Positions 16,494 through 26,287 of a stretch of 64,000 nucleotides of DNA are shown in pieces. Source of the DNA: Paenibacillus sp. FSL R5-0766 (GTDB lineage Bacteria > Bacillota > Bacilli > Paenibacillales > Paenibacillaceae); assembly GCF_037971845.1 (NCBI RefSeq), contig NZ_CP150227.1, positions 496,001 through 560,000 of the forward strand, written 5' to 3'. Each line of letters opens with the position of its first letter. Positions within the stretch are counted from its first letter, which is position 1. A model generated the notes under the pieces. That model saw nothing but the letters and a program-made list of their open reading frames with translations. It was not told the origin of the DNA and made no database searches. Both the position numbers and the translations under genes were made by a program.

Positions 16494-18767
16494 TTGAAAA
16501 TGAGAAAAAAAGTATTATCAAGCCTGACTGCCGCTTTGGTTGCATTAAACGTGCTTGCGGTATTTCCGGTACCTGTGTCGGCTGCGGATGCTGCCAAAGT
16601 TAAACTGCGGATCATGGAGACCACAGACATTCATACCAATCTGGTTAACTATGATTATTATTCCGACAAAGAGACAGACCAATATGGACTCGCCAAAACA
16701 GCAACACTGATTAAGAAAGCCCGTGACGAAGCGAAGAACAGCCTGCTGTTTGATAACGGGGATCTAATTCAGGGGAATCCGCTGGGAGACTACACTGCCA
16801 AAATTGATCCATTGAAAAAGGGTGAGACTCACCCTGTATATAAAGCGATGAATCTGCTCGATTATGATGCAGGTAACATCGGTAACCATGAGTTCAACTA
16901 TGGTCTGGACTTCCTGGACATGACGCTGGAGGGAGCGAACTTCCCTTACATTAATGCCAATGTCTATGTAGACGATGGTGATGATGATGAGACAAATGAC
17001 AAGAACTATTTCACACCGTATGAGATTTTGGATAAAAAGGTAACGGACGAAACTGGTAAGGAACATACGATTAAAGTGGGTGTGATCGGATTTGTACCGC
17101 CTCAAATCATGCAGTGGGACAGCGCTAACCTTGAAGGCAAAGTAATCGCCAAGGATATTATTGCTACCGCGAAAAAATTCATTCCAAAAATGAAGGCTGA
17201 AGGTGCCGACATTATTGTAGCCATCCCTCACTCCGGATTTGAGGAGATCCCTCAAACGGATCTGATGGAGAACTCCGTACTGTATCTGAGCCAGGTAGAA
17301 GGCATTAATGCCATTCTGTTTGGACATGCTCACAAAGTATTCCCAAGTGCTGATTTTGCCGGCAAAAAAGGGGTAGACCTTGAGAAAGGTACAATTAACG
17401 GCGTTCCTGCTGTAGAGCCAGGGTTCTGGGGTGATCATCTTGGTATTATCGACCTGGATCTGGAGCTGGTTGATGGCAAATGGAAAGTGGTAGATTCCAA
17501 AACGGAAGCACGCCCAATCTATGACACAGCGGGCAAAAAGCCACTGGTAGATGCGGATCAGGACATCATTGATGCGGTTCATGAAGAGCATGAAGGTACA
17601 TTGGAGTATGTTCGTGGTCCGGTGGGCGAAACGACTGCACCTATCAACAGCTTCTTCGCTCTGGTTCAGGATGATCCATCCATTCAGATCGTAACGAATG
17701 CACAGAAATGGTATGTCGAAAAACATATGCAAGGTACGGAATATGAAAAAATCCCTGTGTTGTCCGCAGGTGCACCATTCAAAGCCGGTGGACGTTCAGG
17801 CGCTTCGTATTACACGAATATTCCTAAAGGCACCATTGCGATCAAAAACGTTGCTGACCTGTACGTATATCCAAATACGGTACATGCTGTAATGGTTAAC
17901 GGCGCAGAACTGAAAGAATGGCTGGAATGGTCTGCAGGCCAGTTCAACCAGATCGACCCGGCTAAAGGTGGACAACAACAACTGATCAATATGGACTTCC
18001 CAACGTATAACTTTGATGTTATCGATGGTGTGACGTATCAGATCGATGTGACACAACCAGCCAAGTATGACGGCAAAGCAACCGTTGTAAATGCATCCGC
18101 AAGCCGGATCAAGGACCTGAGCTTTAACGGCAAACCGGTTGACCCAGCACAAAAATTCATTGTAGCGACAAATAACTACCGTGCTTCTTCATCCAAACTG
18201 GCTAACCCGGACGGCAAACGGATCGTTCTGGCTGCACCGGATGAGAACCGTCAAGTGATCATCGACTACATCCGTGAGAATAAAACGATTAATCCGGCAG
18301 CGGACGGGAACTGGTCCCTGGCACCAATCAAACCATCTGCTGGGTTAACCGCAGCAGCACTTAACGACCTTGAAGTGGTATTCGCATCTTCCCCGGATGC
18401 CAAAAATCTGGTAGAAGCGAACCCGGCGATGTCTTTCATTGGTACAAATGATGATGGTTTTGCTGAATACGGCATGAAATTGACTGGAGAAGCAACAACA
18501 ACTCCGAAACCAGGTACGGAGCCTGCTCCTACGCCTACAAAGCCAACTAAACCTACGGAGCCGACTACTCCAACCAAACCAACGACCAAGCCACAGCCTG
18601 AGAAACCAGCGGGCGGCAAAGTGGTATATGTGGTGAAAAAAGGGGATAACTTGTACCGTATCGGCTTAAAATATGGTGTGGACTGGCGCAAGATTGTCAC
18701 ATTTAACGTAATCCCAGATGTACACAACCTGAAAGTTGGACAGAAAATCGTAATTCCCACTTCTTAA
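16494..18767 (+). CDS. Secreted bifunctional 2',3'-cyclic-nucleotide phosphodiesterase/3'-nucleotidase with C-terminal LysM
   Basis: Extracellular nucleotide-degrading enzyme of 757 residues. A signal peptide (about 1-31, ending VSAADA) is followed by a calcineurin-like metallophosphatase domain with METTDIHTNLVNYDYY (D-x-H), LLFDNGDLIQGNP (GDxxxG), GNIGNHEFNYGLDFL (GNHE) and NAILFGHAHKVFP (GHxH). The 5'-nucleotidase C-terminal domain follows (about 385-590). A Pro/Thr-rich linker (TKPTEPTTPTKP) then leads to a LysM domain (YVVKKGDNLYRIGLKYG, about 710-757). LysM should hold it on peptidoglycan. The start is TTG after GGGAGGGG; ATG 16500 is possible. It probably frees phosphate from nucleotides for the Pst system. 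Confidence 0.93.
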   Translation: MKMRKKVLSSLTAALVALNVLAVFPVPVSAADAAKVKLRIMETTDIHTNLVNYDYYSDKETDQYGLAKTATLIKKARDEAKNSLLFDNGDLIQGNPLGDYTAKIDPLKKGETHPVYKAMNLLDYDAGNIGNHEFNYGLDFLDMTLEGANFPYINANVYVDDGDDDETNDKNYFTPYEILDKKVTDETGKEHTIKVGVIGFVPPQIMQWDSANLEGKVIAKDIIATAKKFIPKMKAEGADIIVAIPHSGFEEIPQTDLMENSVLYLSQVEGINAILFGHAHKVFPSADFAGKKGVDLEKGTINGVPAVEPGFWGDHLGIIDLDLELVDGKWKVVDSKTEARPIYDTAGKKPLVDADQDIIDAVHEEHEGTLEYVRGPVGETTAPINSFFALVQDDPSIQIVTNAQKWYVEKHMQGTEYEKIPVLSAGAPFKAGGRSGASYYTNIPKGTIAIKNVADLYVYPNTVHAVMVNGAELKEWLEWSAGQFNQIDPAKGGQQQLINMDFPTYNFDVIDGVTYQIDVTQPAKYDGKATVVNASASRIKDLSFNGKPVDPAQKFIVATNNYRASSSKLANPDGKRIVLAAPDENRQVIIDYIRENKTINPAADGNWSLAPIKPSAGLTAAALNDLEVVFASSPDAKNLVEANPAMSFIGTNDDGFAEYGMKLTGEATTTPKPGTEPAPTPTKPTKPTEPTTPTKPTTKPQPEKPAGGKVVYVVKKGDNLYRIGLKYGVDWRKIVTFNVIPDVHNLKVGQKIVIPTS

Positions 18768-18785
18768 AGTTTTATAAGTTGAGGG

Positions 18786-18819
18786 AGACCGACAGTCATC
18801 AGACTGTCGGTCTTTTTTC
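18786..18819 (+). terminator. Terminator after the nucleotidase gene
   Basis: AGACCGACAGTC (18786-18797) pairs perfectly with GACTGTCGGTCT (18802-18813), loop ATCA, followed by TTTTT. Confidence 0.92.
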
Positions 18820-18978
18820 TGCAAATTTGAATATATTTGTTCCAAGAACCGTCATACAGGAAGTCATCAAAACAGTAGAGATTAATTTTAAGACCCATGA
18901 TATAATATTTACAAACTTTGGGTATATACAAGTGAACATTAATGGACATGGAATCTAAATTGGCAAGGGGGGTCCTAC

Positions 18979-20037
18979 ATGAATTGCAGTGGCTGCAGTC
19001 CAATCTATCCTATAGAGGGCCAAGGTACCTTATACTTGCGTCCCATTTCCCCCGCTTTGCTGGAAGCGCTACAAACGCCGGGAAGACTTATCGAGACGTC
19101 GGATGACATGATGTGGATGCATTTTTCGAATCTGGAGACGGTGCAGAGCTTAATAGAAAAGATCGGCGAAATGGATCCGACATTACGTGATTCCCTAACT
19201 GTTCAGATTATGCCTATATACGAACAGGCTAATGAAGAAAGCTGGATTAGTCTAACCATGCAGGAGTCCCGTTTCAAGCATGCGGAGCTTGTTTCCATTA
19301 TTCTGGAGCACCAATTCAGCAGTCATATGCAACCCATCGTTGATGCATCAGAGCAGATTATCGGATATGAGTTTTTGCTTCGTCCTGCTGAGAATGGAAA
19401 ATCCTTCAGTTCCTATGAATTATTTGAAGTTGCGCGTGAGACTGGACTGCATTCTTTTCTGGATCGATTGGCGCGTATTACTGCTATTGAGACCAGTGCC
19501 CTTTTTCTACCGCATGGTGTCAAACGCTTCGTAAATTTCCTGCCTTCCTCCATATACAATCCCGAATATTGTCTGACACATACGTTTGAAGCGATTGAAC
19601 GCCTTTCGCTGGACCCTAAAGATTTTGTGTTTGAAGTCGTGGAAACAGAGCAGATTCAGCATATGCCCATCTTACAGCAAATATTTGAGGTGTATCGCTC
19701 CCGTGGAATGTCGGTTGCACTGGATGATGTGGGTGCCGGATATTCAACAATAGAGTTGATGAACCGGTTAGAACCAGATTTTGTCAAAATAGATCGAAGT
19801 CTTATCGACCGTTGTGATCAGGATTCGACCAAACAACAGCAAATTCTTCATATTGTTGAGATGTCGAGTCGATTTGGAGGGCAAGTCCTTGCCGAGGGGA
19901 TCGAACGAATGGAAGAGTTTGAATTCTGTCGTTCCATAGGTATTGAGCTTGCACAGGGCTACTATTTTGGGAAACCCTCGGCACAACCCCCAGGCGGTCC
20001 GTACTGCAATACTTCATCTAATTCATGTAATAATTAG
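18979..20037 (+). CDS. EAL-domain protein, predicted c-di-GMP phosphodiesterase
   Basis: Soluble protein of 352 residues. An N-terminal part of about 110 residues with no known domain (opening MNCSGC) precedes an EAL domain (about 110-335). Key motifs: GYEFLLRP in place of EALLR (the metal-binding Glu is kept), VNFLPSS, FEVVETEQ, VALDDVGAGYS, DFVKIDRSLI, LAEGIE and QGYYFGKP. The residues for metal and catalysis appear present, so hydrolysis of c-di-GMP is likely. No GGDEF domain is fused. AGGGGGG precedes the start. It lies just before a chemoreceptor gene, suggesting a motility theme. Confidence 0.88.
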   Translation: MNCSGCSPIYPIEGQGTLYLRPISPALLEALQTPGRLIETSDDMMWMHFSNLETVQSLIEKIGEMDPTLRDSLTVQIMPIYEQANEESWISLTMQESRFKHAELVSIILEHQFSSHMQPIVDASEQIIGYEFLLRPAENGKSFSSYELFEVARETGLHSFLDRLARITAIETSALFLPHGVKRFVNFLPSSIYNPEYCLTHTFEAIERLSLDPKDFVFEVVETEQIQHMPILQQIFEVYRSRGMSVALDDVGAGYSTIELMNRLEPDFVKIDRSLIDRCDQDSTKQQQILHIVEMSSRFGGQVLAEGIERMEEFEFCRSIGIELAQGYYFGKPSAQPPGGPYCNTSSNSCNN

Positions 20038-20210
20038 TAGCCTGTACCTTGTACAAGTCGCTTCTGATCAGAGGTGGCTTGTTTGGCGTGCCTGCACATT
20101 TTTCTCTCAAATAAAAACCTTCATTTAGCCGATATATAAGATAAGCCTTTTAGATTGATCCATACATACAAAGAAAGAGGGCATTTTTACATTTTGAGGG
20201 GGAGAAAGAC

Positions 20211-22298
20211 ATGAGTGAAACTCAGGATAATAAACCAATGAAAGCAGCTAAACCTGCCAAACCAAAACATAATCAAAATAAAAAGAAGAAAAAGAAAGGT
20301 TTTGTTTGGAATATAAGGAACAAACTATTGGTCTCCTTCCTGGCCGTTCTGCTTCTGCCAAGCTTGGCGATCGGCTTGATCACACTAACGATAGCCGAAG
20401 ATAGCGTACAAGGACAATTAGTGGATAGTGCCATGCAAAGTGTGAGCACTGCCAATACCATTGTAGAAAGCCAAGTGAAATATAAGATTCATGACATTAA
20501 CTATTTCGCGGATGCCCTTGATCCGAGCCTGGTCAAAGGGGAGAACGATAGTCCCGAGCTTCAGGTGAAGCTGGAGCAATACCTGGGTTTGCATCCCGAT
20601 GCCATGAATATTTTTGTAGGAACAACAGACGGAGTCATGGTTCGAGGTAAACCAACAGCGAGCAGCACACGGGGAGATGCATACGATCCTAGGGAGCGGG
20701 AGTGGTACAAACTAGCGATGGAAAAGCCAGGTACAGCTGTTGTATCCGCTGTGTCTGTTAATACGGATGGTGTTGCAGTTGTGTTTATCTCCAAAACATT
20801 AAAGGACCAATCCGGTGTTGTCGGTTTGTCTCTCGACCTGACAGACCTGCAAGAACAGGCATCCATTAAGGTGGGCAAAGAAGGCTACGTCATTATTATG
20901 GATGCAAACAAAAACTATGTTGTATCCCCTGTAGCAGATGCAGGTACGCCGGAAACGAGTGGCTTGCTGGATGAGATGTATGAAGGTACAGAAGGTCAAT
21001 TCGATTACGTGTACAACGATCAGCCGAAGATGATGATTTTCTCAACAAATGAAGCAACAGGCTGGAAAATTGCCGGCACGATGTTTAAGAGTGAAATAAC
21101 CAATGCGAGTAAGGATATTCGTATGGCCACATTTATTGTTATTCTGGCGGCTACGTTCCTTACGCTCCTCTTTATTATCTGGTTTACACGCTCCATGCTG
21201 CGCCCAATCAAGCGTCTGCAGGAATCAGCCAGAGCTGTAAGTAAAGGTGATCTGACCGTGAAAATGGAAACAGGGCGTAAAGATGAAGTCGGAGAACTTG
21301 CGAAGTATTTTGAACGAATGGTCGATAACCTGCGGATGATGATTCTGGGCGTACAGGAAACGACAGAGCAGGTATCTGCTTCTTCTCAAGAGTTGTCTGC
21401 GAGTGCAGAACAAACCACCAAAGCGATTGAACATTCAACACAGGCCATTCAGGAACTGGCTGAAGGTGCAGAGCAGCAGGTAAACAGCGTGAAAGACGGA
21501 TCTGGACAGATGAGCCGAATGGCAGAAGATGTTCGAATGATGTCGGAGCGTGTGCAATCGATTACGGCGAATATGCGGAATACGTCCGGAGCAGCTTCTT
21601 CTGGTAATGAGGCAGCAGGACAGGCTGTGGAGCAGATGAACAGTATCCAGGAAACAGTGGAGCAGCTGGGGACGGTGGTTCAATCTCTGAATGCCCGTTC
21701 GGTTGAGATTGGTAGCATGGTTGATGTCATTGCATCCATCTCCAAACAAACGAACTTGCTCGCATTAAATGCTTCTATTGAAGCGGCAAGAGCGGGGGAT
21801 GCGGGTCGTGGGTTTGCAGTTGTAGCCGGTGAGGTACGCAAACTGGCAGAAGAATCCGGAAGTTCGGCAGCGCAGATCGGTGAGGTGGTTCATAATATCC
21901 GTCAGGACATGGATGCCGCTCTAATCGCCATGAATGCAGCACAGACTCGGGTGGGAGAAGGAATTCAGGCTGTAAATACGTCAGGACAATCCTTTGCTCA
22001 GATTCGGGAGGCGGTGGAAGATGCTGTTCATACATTGGATGACTTGTCCGCAACAACGAAACAACTGGAGAGTGGTGCATCCCACGTTGCCAAGGCGATG
22101 AGTGATATTTCGAATGTGACCCAGGAATCGGCTGCAAATACAGAATCTGTATCTGCATCTTCGCAAGAACAACTGGCATCGGTAGAAGAGATCGCATCAT
22201 CGTCGGCACATCTGAACAGCATGGCGGAACAATTACAAGGACTGCTTGGCATGTTCAAGATGGTGGAGGATACACCGAAGGATAAGGGCAAAGTATAA
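20211..22298 (+). CDS. Methyl-accepting chemotaxis protein
   Basis: Transmembrane chemoreceptor of 695 residues. A Lys-rich cytoplasmic start (KKKKKKG) precedes TM1 (about 42-65). A double Cache-type extracellular domain (about 70-300) includes [16 protein letters not shown], typical of dCache_1 amino-acid or small-molecule sensors. TM2 (about 303-325) leads to HAMP ([20 protein letters not shown]) and the signalling domain, whose hairpin tip is [20 protein letters not shown] followed by [18 protein letters not shown]. The ligand is unknown. GGGGGAG precedes the start. It stands alone. Confidence 0.95.
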   Translation: MSETQDNKPMKAAKPAKPKHNQNKKKKKKGFVWNIRNKLLVSFLAVLLLPSLAIGLITLTIAEDSVQGQLVDSAMQSVSTANTIVESQVKYKIHDINYFADALDPSLVKGENDSPELQVKLEQYLGLHPDAMNIFVGTTDGVMVRGKPTASSTRGDAYDPREREWYKLAMEKPGTAVVSAVSVNTDGVAVVFISKTLKDQSGVVGLSLDLTDLQEQASIKVGKEGYVIIMDANKNYVVSPVADAGTPETSGLLDEMYEGTEGQFDYVYNDQPKMMIFSTNEATGWKIAGTMFKSEITNASKDIRMATFIVILAATFLTLLFIIWFTRSMLRPIKRLQESARAVSKGDLTVKMETGRKDEVGELAKYFERMVDNLRMMILGVQETTEQVSASSQELSASAEQTTKAIEHSTQAIQELAEGAEQQVNSVKDGSGQMSRMAEDVRMMSERVQSITANMRNTSGAASSGNEAAGQAVEQMNSIQETVEQLGTVVQSLNARSVEIGSMVDVIASISKQTNLLALNASIEAARAGDAGRGFAVVAGEVRKLAEESGSSAAQIGEVVHNIRQDMDAALIAMNAAQTRVGEGIQAVNTSGQSFAQIREAVEDAVHTLDDLSATTKQLESGASHVAKAMSDISNVTQESAANTESVSASSQEQLASVEEIASSSAHLNSMAEQLQGLLGMFKMVEDTPKDKGKV

Positions 22299-22450
22299 AA
22301 TCTAACATTGTAAACACTATAATTTACCACATCTTTTATAATAGAAGAAAATAAAGATAGACAATGTTCCTGTTGCCCTGTATAAATATATCGTCTGGTC
22401 ATTCCGCGCATATAAATAATATATTGATACAGGGTACAGCAGGAGGCTCT

Positions 22451-23743
22451 ATGGTATACGTAGCAATACTGATTTTTGTAGTGACAATCACCTTGGTGAT
22501 CTGGCAACCTCGTGGGTTGGGTATCGGTTGGACTGCCTCTGGCGGGGCATTGCTTGCCCTGTTATGTGGAGTTGTTAGCTTAAATGATGCCTCGGATGTA
22601 GCATCCATTGTATGGAATGCAACGCTGGCCTTTGTCGGCATTATTATGATTTCTCTCATTCTCGACGAGACGGGTTTCTTCGAATGGGCTGCGCTTCATA
22701 TGGCAAGGCTGGCTGGAGGAGACGGTCGCAGATTGTTCTTCTACTCCATTCTGCTGGGAGGCGCGGTGTCTGCTCTGTTCGCGAATGATGGTGCCGCGCT
22801 CATTCTGACGCCAATTGTGCTGGCAATGGTGCGTGCATTGAAGTTTGATGAGCGAATGGTGCTGGCTTTTGTGATGGCGAGTGGGTTTATCGCCGATACC
22901 ACATCGTTACCGCTGGTCGTCAGCAATCTGGTTAACATTGTATCGGCCGATTTCTTTGGTATTACCTTTGTGGAGTATGCGGTACGCATGGTTGTACCCA
23001 ATTTGTTCTCCATCGTAGCGAGTACGGGGATGTTGTTTTTGTTCTATCGCAAAAGCATACCCCTTCGCTACGACATCTCCGCTGCACGTGACCCGAAGGA
23101 AGCGATACGTGATCCACGGATGTTCCGAATCGCCTGGTTCATGCTTGGGCTGTTGTTGGTTGCCTATGCATCCAGTGAGTTTCTGCCGATTCCCGTGTCG
23201 GTTATCGTTGGCTCCGTTGCGTTGCTGTTCGCTTTATTGGCACGCAAGAGCGAGGCTGTTGATCTGAAACGGGTAATCAAGGAAGCGCCATGGTCGATTG
23301 TGGTGTTCTCGGTGGGCATGTATATCGTCGTATATGGACTGCGTAATGCAGGGTTAACGGATCATCTGAGCCGCTGGCTGGATGCCATAGCAGAGCATGG
23401 TCTGCTGGCTGCTTCGCTTGGGATGGGCATCATCGCTGCTGTATTATCATCGGTGATGAACAACCTGCCGACCGTGTTGATTAACCTGCTAGCCATCCGG
23501 GGCGCACATACCGAAGGTATCATTCAGGAAGCATTGATCTATGCCAATGTCATTGGTTCCGACCTGGGTCCCAAAATGACCCCGATTGGATCACTCGCCA
23601 CATTGTTGTGGCTGCATGTGTTATCCCGTAAAGGTGTGAAGATCACATGGGGGTATTATTTCAAAGCAGGCATCATCCTGACGATTCCGACATTGTTAAT
23701 TACGTTGGCCGGTTTGGCGTTGTGGCTCTGGATTTTAGGTTAG
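22451..23743 (+). CDS. ArsB/ion-transporter superfamily permease
   Basis: Integral membrane carrier of 430 residues with about eleven helices, the size and motif set of ArsB arsenite exporters: [57 protein letters not shown] and [22 protein letters not shown]. ArsB exports arsenite or antimonite driven by proton-motive force or an ArsA ATPase. No arsR, arsC or arsA lies nearby, so the substrate could differ. The start at 22451 follows AGGAGG; an in-frame ATG at 22364 has no such site and is rejected. Confidence 0.85.
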   Translation: MVYVAILIFVVTITLVIWQPRGLGIGWTASGGALLALLCGVVSLNDASDVASIVWNATLAFVGIIMISLILDETGFFEWAALHMARLAGGDGRRLFFYSILLGGAVSALFANDGAALILTPIVLAMVRALKFDERMVLAFVMASGFIADTTSLPLVVSNLVNIVSADFFGITFVEYAVRMVVPNLFSIVASTGMLFLFYRKSIPLRYDISAARDPKEAIRDPRMFRIAWFMLGLLLVAYASSEFLPIPVSVIVGSVALLFALLARKSEAVDLKRVIKEAPWSIVVFSVGMYIVVYGLRNAGLTDHLSRWLDAIAEHGLLAASLGMGIIAAVLSSVMNNLPTVLINLLAIRGAHTEGIIQEALIYANVIGSDLGPKMTPIGSLATLLWLHVLSRKGVKITWGYYFKAGIILTIPTLLITLAGLALWLWILG

Positions 23744-23798
23744 TAAAATTAGATTTTACATTAAGTATCAATACGATAATCTGTTGTAATGTAAAAGG

Positions 23799-23846
23799 CT
23801 GCTCTCACAGCTGGTGCTACGCACTGGCAGCGAGGCAGTTTTTTTA
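23799..23846 (+). terminator. Terminator after the ArsB-like gene
   Basis: CTGCTCTCACAGCTGGTGC pairs with GCACTGGCAGCGAGGCAG (loop TAC, a few mismatches), followed by TTTTTTT at about 23839-23845. Confidence 0.7.
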
Positions 23847-23982
23847 TTTCCTGCTTTTGTACCTTCTATAGAAGAAATGAATTCTGTTTCTCTACTAAGT
23901 ACTTAAGCATTTACATCAGGTCAGCCTATTATAGGGCTGGCCATCTTTGCCTAATTCCCAGGCAGGAGATTGAGATGCCTGA

Positions 23983-24155
23983 GATTCAACGAGCGCTGAC
24001 ACAGCGAAGGGAACGGAACGATTGTGGAAAAGCGAAGCGTTCGCCTTTATCCACGGATGTATTCCTTGGGAATAGTAAATCATATAGATCCGGGGATAAC
24101 AGCGATTGAAACAACGTCCGTTACCGGAGCGGCCACTTCAGCGCCAGATTGAATC
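23983..24155 (+). repeat. Structured intergenic repeat, copy C
   Basis: A 173 bp diverged copy. Outer arms are GATTCAA (23983-23989) with GCGCTGA (23993-23999) against TCAGCGC (24138-24144) with TTGAATC (24149-24155). The next stem is GGAACGGAACGATTGT (24010-24025) with ACAACGTCCGTTACC (24111-24125), which replaces the GACAGAA/TTCTGTC stem of copies A and B. The core TTATCCACGGAT/ATCCGGGGATAA (24047-24058, 24088-24099) and the words AAGCGAAGCG and GATAACAGCGAT are kept. It lies between arsB-like and pstS. Confidence 0.8.
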
Positions 24156-24184
24156 CCAGAAATTTCAAAATGATGCCGATATTT

Positions 24185-24201
24185 TTAACATTGCGTTTAC
24201 A
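24185..24201 (+). promoter_or_regulatory. PhoP-box-like direct repeat upstream of pstS
   Basis: TTAACA-TTGCG-TTTACA: two hexamers close to the Bacillus PhoP consensus TT(A/C/T)ACA, five bases apart, on the coding strand about 110 bases before pstS. The position and 11-base period fit phosphate-starvation activation of pst operons. Inferred, not proven. Confidence 0.6.
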
Positions 24202-24309
24202 AAACACTGATTTTAAGATGACATACCGAAACTACAATGAGTAAAGAGTTGATGGTGAACAAACAAATTCACAAAACGCCATCACTACATTGGGGGAGGA
24301 AAACAAAAC

Positions 24310-25236
24310 ATGTTTAAAAAGTTGCCGTTTATTTTGATGACCTTAACGTTCGTACTGGTACTCGCAGCATGCGGATCGAAAAATGACGCTGGTACAGAGG
24401 GTGCCGCAAGCAATGGATCAGGAGAAGCTGCTACTGAGCTTAGTGGTAACATTCTGGCAGTCGGATCGACAGCATTGCTACCTCTGGTAGAACAAGCTGG
24501 ACAGAAATTTATGGCAGTTGATGAATATAAGAACGTAACGGTTCAAGTTCAAGGTGGCGGTAGTGGTACTGGTTTGACACAAGTATCTGACGGACAAGCT
24601 ACAATCGGTAACTCTGATGTATTTGCAGAAGAGAAACTGGAGGACGAAGCCAAAGTAAAAGAATTGGTTGACCATCAAGTAGCAGTAGTAGCTATGGCAC
24701 CAGTTAGTAACAAAGATGCAGGTGTAGAAGATTTGACGAAGCAACAATTGATCGACATCTTCTCCGGTAAAGTAACGAACTGGAAAGACGTTGGCGGCGC
24801 GGATAAAGCAATTGTTATTGTAAACCGTCCGAGCAGTTCCGGTACTCGTGCAACTTTTGAGAAGTATGCATTGGGTGCAAAAATGGGTGATATCCAAGGT
24901 TCGATTCAAGAAGATTCTTCTGGTAACGTAAAAAAATTGGTATCTGAAACGCCAGGTGCTATTGGTTACCTTGCCTTGTCTTACTTGGATGACAGCTTGC
25001 AAGTGTTGAAATACGAAGGTGTAGAAGCAACAGTTGAGAACGTAGAAGCAGGAACTTATCCAGTGTGGGCTTACGAGCACATGTACACAAAAGGTAAGCC
25101 AGATGCAGCAACACAAGCATTCCTGGACTACATCTTGAGTGACGAAATTCAACAAAATGACGTGACAGAACTTGGATACATTCCAATGTCAGGTATGAAA
25201 GTAAAACGCGATGCAGCAGGTAATGTGGTTGAGTAA
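24310..25236 (+). CDS. pstS: Phosphate ABC transporter, phosphate-binding lipoprotein PstS
   Basis: Surface lipoprotein that captures inorganic phosphate for PstCAB, 308 residues. The signal ends in the lipobox LAACG (about 19-23) and a Gly/Ala/Glu-rich linker follows. Phosphate-binding segments are visible: VGSTALLPLVEQ, GGGSGTGLTQVSDG, IGNSDVF, and NRPSSSGTRATFEKY (about 176-190). IGYLALSYLD lies later. Typical length for the Gram-positive form. It is the first gene of pstSCAB, behind a Pho-box-like repeat, with a terminator after it. Confidence 0.96.
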   Translation: MFKKLPFILMTLTFVLVLAACGSKNDAGTEGAASNGSGEAATELSGNILAVGSTALLPLVEQAGQKFMAVDEYKNVTVQVQGGGSGTGLTQVSDGQATIGNSDVFAEEKLEDEAKVKELVDHQVAVVAMAPVSNKDAGVEDLTKQQLIDIFSGKVTNWKDVGGADKAIVIVNRPSSSGTRATFEKYALGAKMGDIQGSIQEDSSGNVKKLVSETPGAIGYLALSYLDDSLQVLKYEGVEATVENVEAGTYPVWAYEHMYTKGKPDAATQAFLDYILSDEIQQNDVTELGYIPMSGMKVKRDAAGNVVE

Positions 25237-25258
25237 TCTTTGAACTTGCGCATACAGC

Positions 25259-25290
25259 GAAAGAGGCGGACTTAGGTCCCGCCTCTTTAC
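25259..25290 (+). terminator. Attenuating terminator between pstS and pstC
   Basis: AAAGAGGCGG (about 25260-25269) pairs with CCGCCTCTTT (25279-25288) over a 9-base loop; the T run is short. A partial terminator here would give more binding protein than membrane subunits, as known for ABC operons. Confidence 0.65.
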
Positions 25291-25378
25291 GCGGTTTGCT
25301 CTAAAATAATCCCATATTTTGCATTAATTCTACTATAGAAGGATGGTTGTTATGGAACAGACCGAAGGGGGAACGGTA

Positions 25379-26287
25379 ATGAATAACAAGTTGAAACCGC
25401 GCCGGCCCTTAAAAGAGAAACATTATTGGGAAGAGTGGACGGGACGGATCTATACGTCGATTTGTGTCGTTTTCCTGATCGTTGTCATGTTTTCCATTGT
25501 TTATTTTGTAGCGTCCAAGGGACTATCCACATTTTTCCAAAATGGAATAAGCATCAGTGAATTCCTTGGTGGAAAAACGTGGAATCCGACCGGAGAACCC
25601 GCGTTCTACGGGGCATTACCGTTCATCACAGGTTCTTTCATTACAACCTTGCTTGCAGCATTGATCGCAAGTCCGCTTGGCCTGTGTGCAGCGCTCTTCA
25701 TGACAGAGATTGTCCCGGGTAAAGGCAAAAAGATCTTGCAGCCTGCGATTGAGCTCTTGTCCGGAATTCCATCCGTTGTATACGGATTTATCGGTCTGAG
25801 TGTCATCGTACCTTTGCTTCGCAGTATCTTTGGTGGAACAGGCGTCGGGATTGCAGCCGGATGTCTTGTTCTCGCGGTAATGATTCTTCCTACGGTAACA
25901 AGTATTATGGCAGATGCATTGTCCGCGTTGCCAAAAGGATTGCGTGAATCCTCCTACGCACTGGGTGCCACTCGCTGGCAAACCATCTACCGTGTCATTA
26001 TCCCAACGACTTTGCCAGCTTTGTTGACAGGTGTCGTTTTGGGTATGGCCCGTGCATTTGGTGAGGCTCTTGCTGTGCAGATGGTTATCGGTAATGCTCC
26101 GCATGTTCCAACATCCTTGCTCGAATCGGCTTCAACATTAACAAGTGTAATTACACTCAGCATGGGTAACACCACGATGGGTTCTGTTCATAACAATGCA
26201 CTGTGGAGTATGGCGCTTGTCCTGTTGGTGATGACATTTGTCTTCGTCATTCTGGTTCGCCTGCTTGAAAGGAGAAACCGGGTATGA
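25379..26287 (+). CDS. pstC: Phosphate ABC transporter permease PstC
   Basis: One of two membrane subunits of the phosphate importer, about 302 residues with six helices. The permease EAA loop is LRESSYALGATRWQTIYRVIIPTTLPAL (about 192-219 from this start). LSGIPSVVYGFIGL is the typical PstC/PstA segment, and FGEALAVQMVIGN follows. Three in-frame starts exist: 25343, 25352 and 25379. The last has AAGGGGG seven bases ahead and gives the usual length. It overlaps pstA by four bases. Confidence 0.95.
   Translation: MNNKLKPRRPLKEKHYWEEWTGRIYTSICVVFLIVVMFSIVYFVASKGLSTFFQNGISISEFLGGKTWNPTGEPAFYGALPFITGSFITTLLAALIASPLGLCAALFMTEIVPGKGKKILQPAIELLSGIPSVVYGFIGLSVIVPLLRSIFGGTGVGIAAGCLVLAVMILPTVTSIMADALSALPKGLRESSYALGATRWQTIYRVIIPTTLPALLTGVVLGMARAFGEALAVQMVIGNAPHVPTSLLESASTLTSVITLSMGNTTMGSVHNNALWSMALVLLVMTFVFVILVRLLERRNRV

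Noticed and set aside
16764..17732. 322-codon minus-strand frame opposite the nucleotidase gene
   Set aside because: It is the antisense of a clearly coding enzyme gene, with improbable Cys/Phe/Ile-rich composition and no start site.
22451..23743. Calling an arsenic resistance operon
   Set aside because: Only the permease is present; no arsR, arsC or arsA is nearby, so only the family is named.
8449..24155. Reading the repeated hairpins as a CRISPR array
   Set aside because: The copies are kilobases apart, about 190 bp long and palindromic, with no short direct repeats or spacers and no cas genes.
24478..25155. 225-codon minus-strand frame opposite pstS
   Set aside because: Antisense shadow of pstS; no start signal and no known domain.
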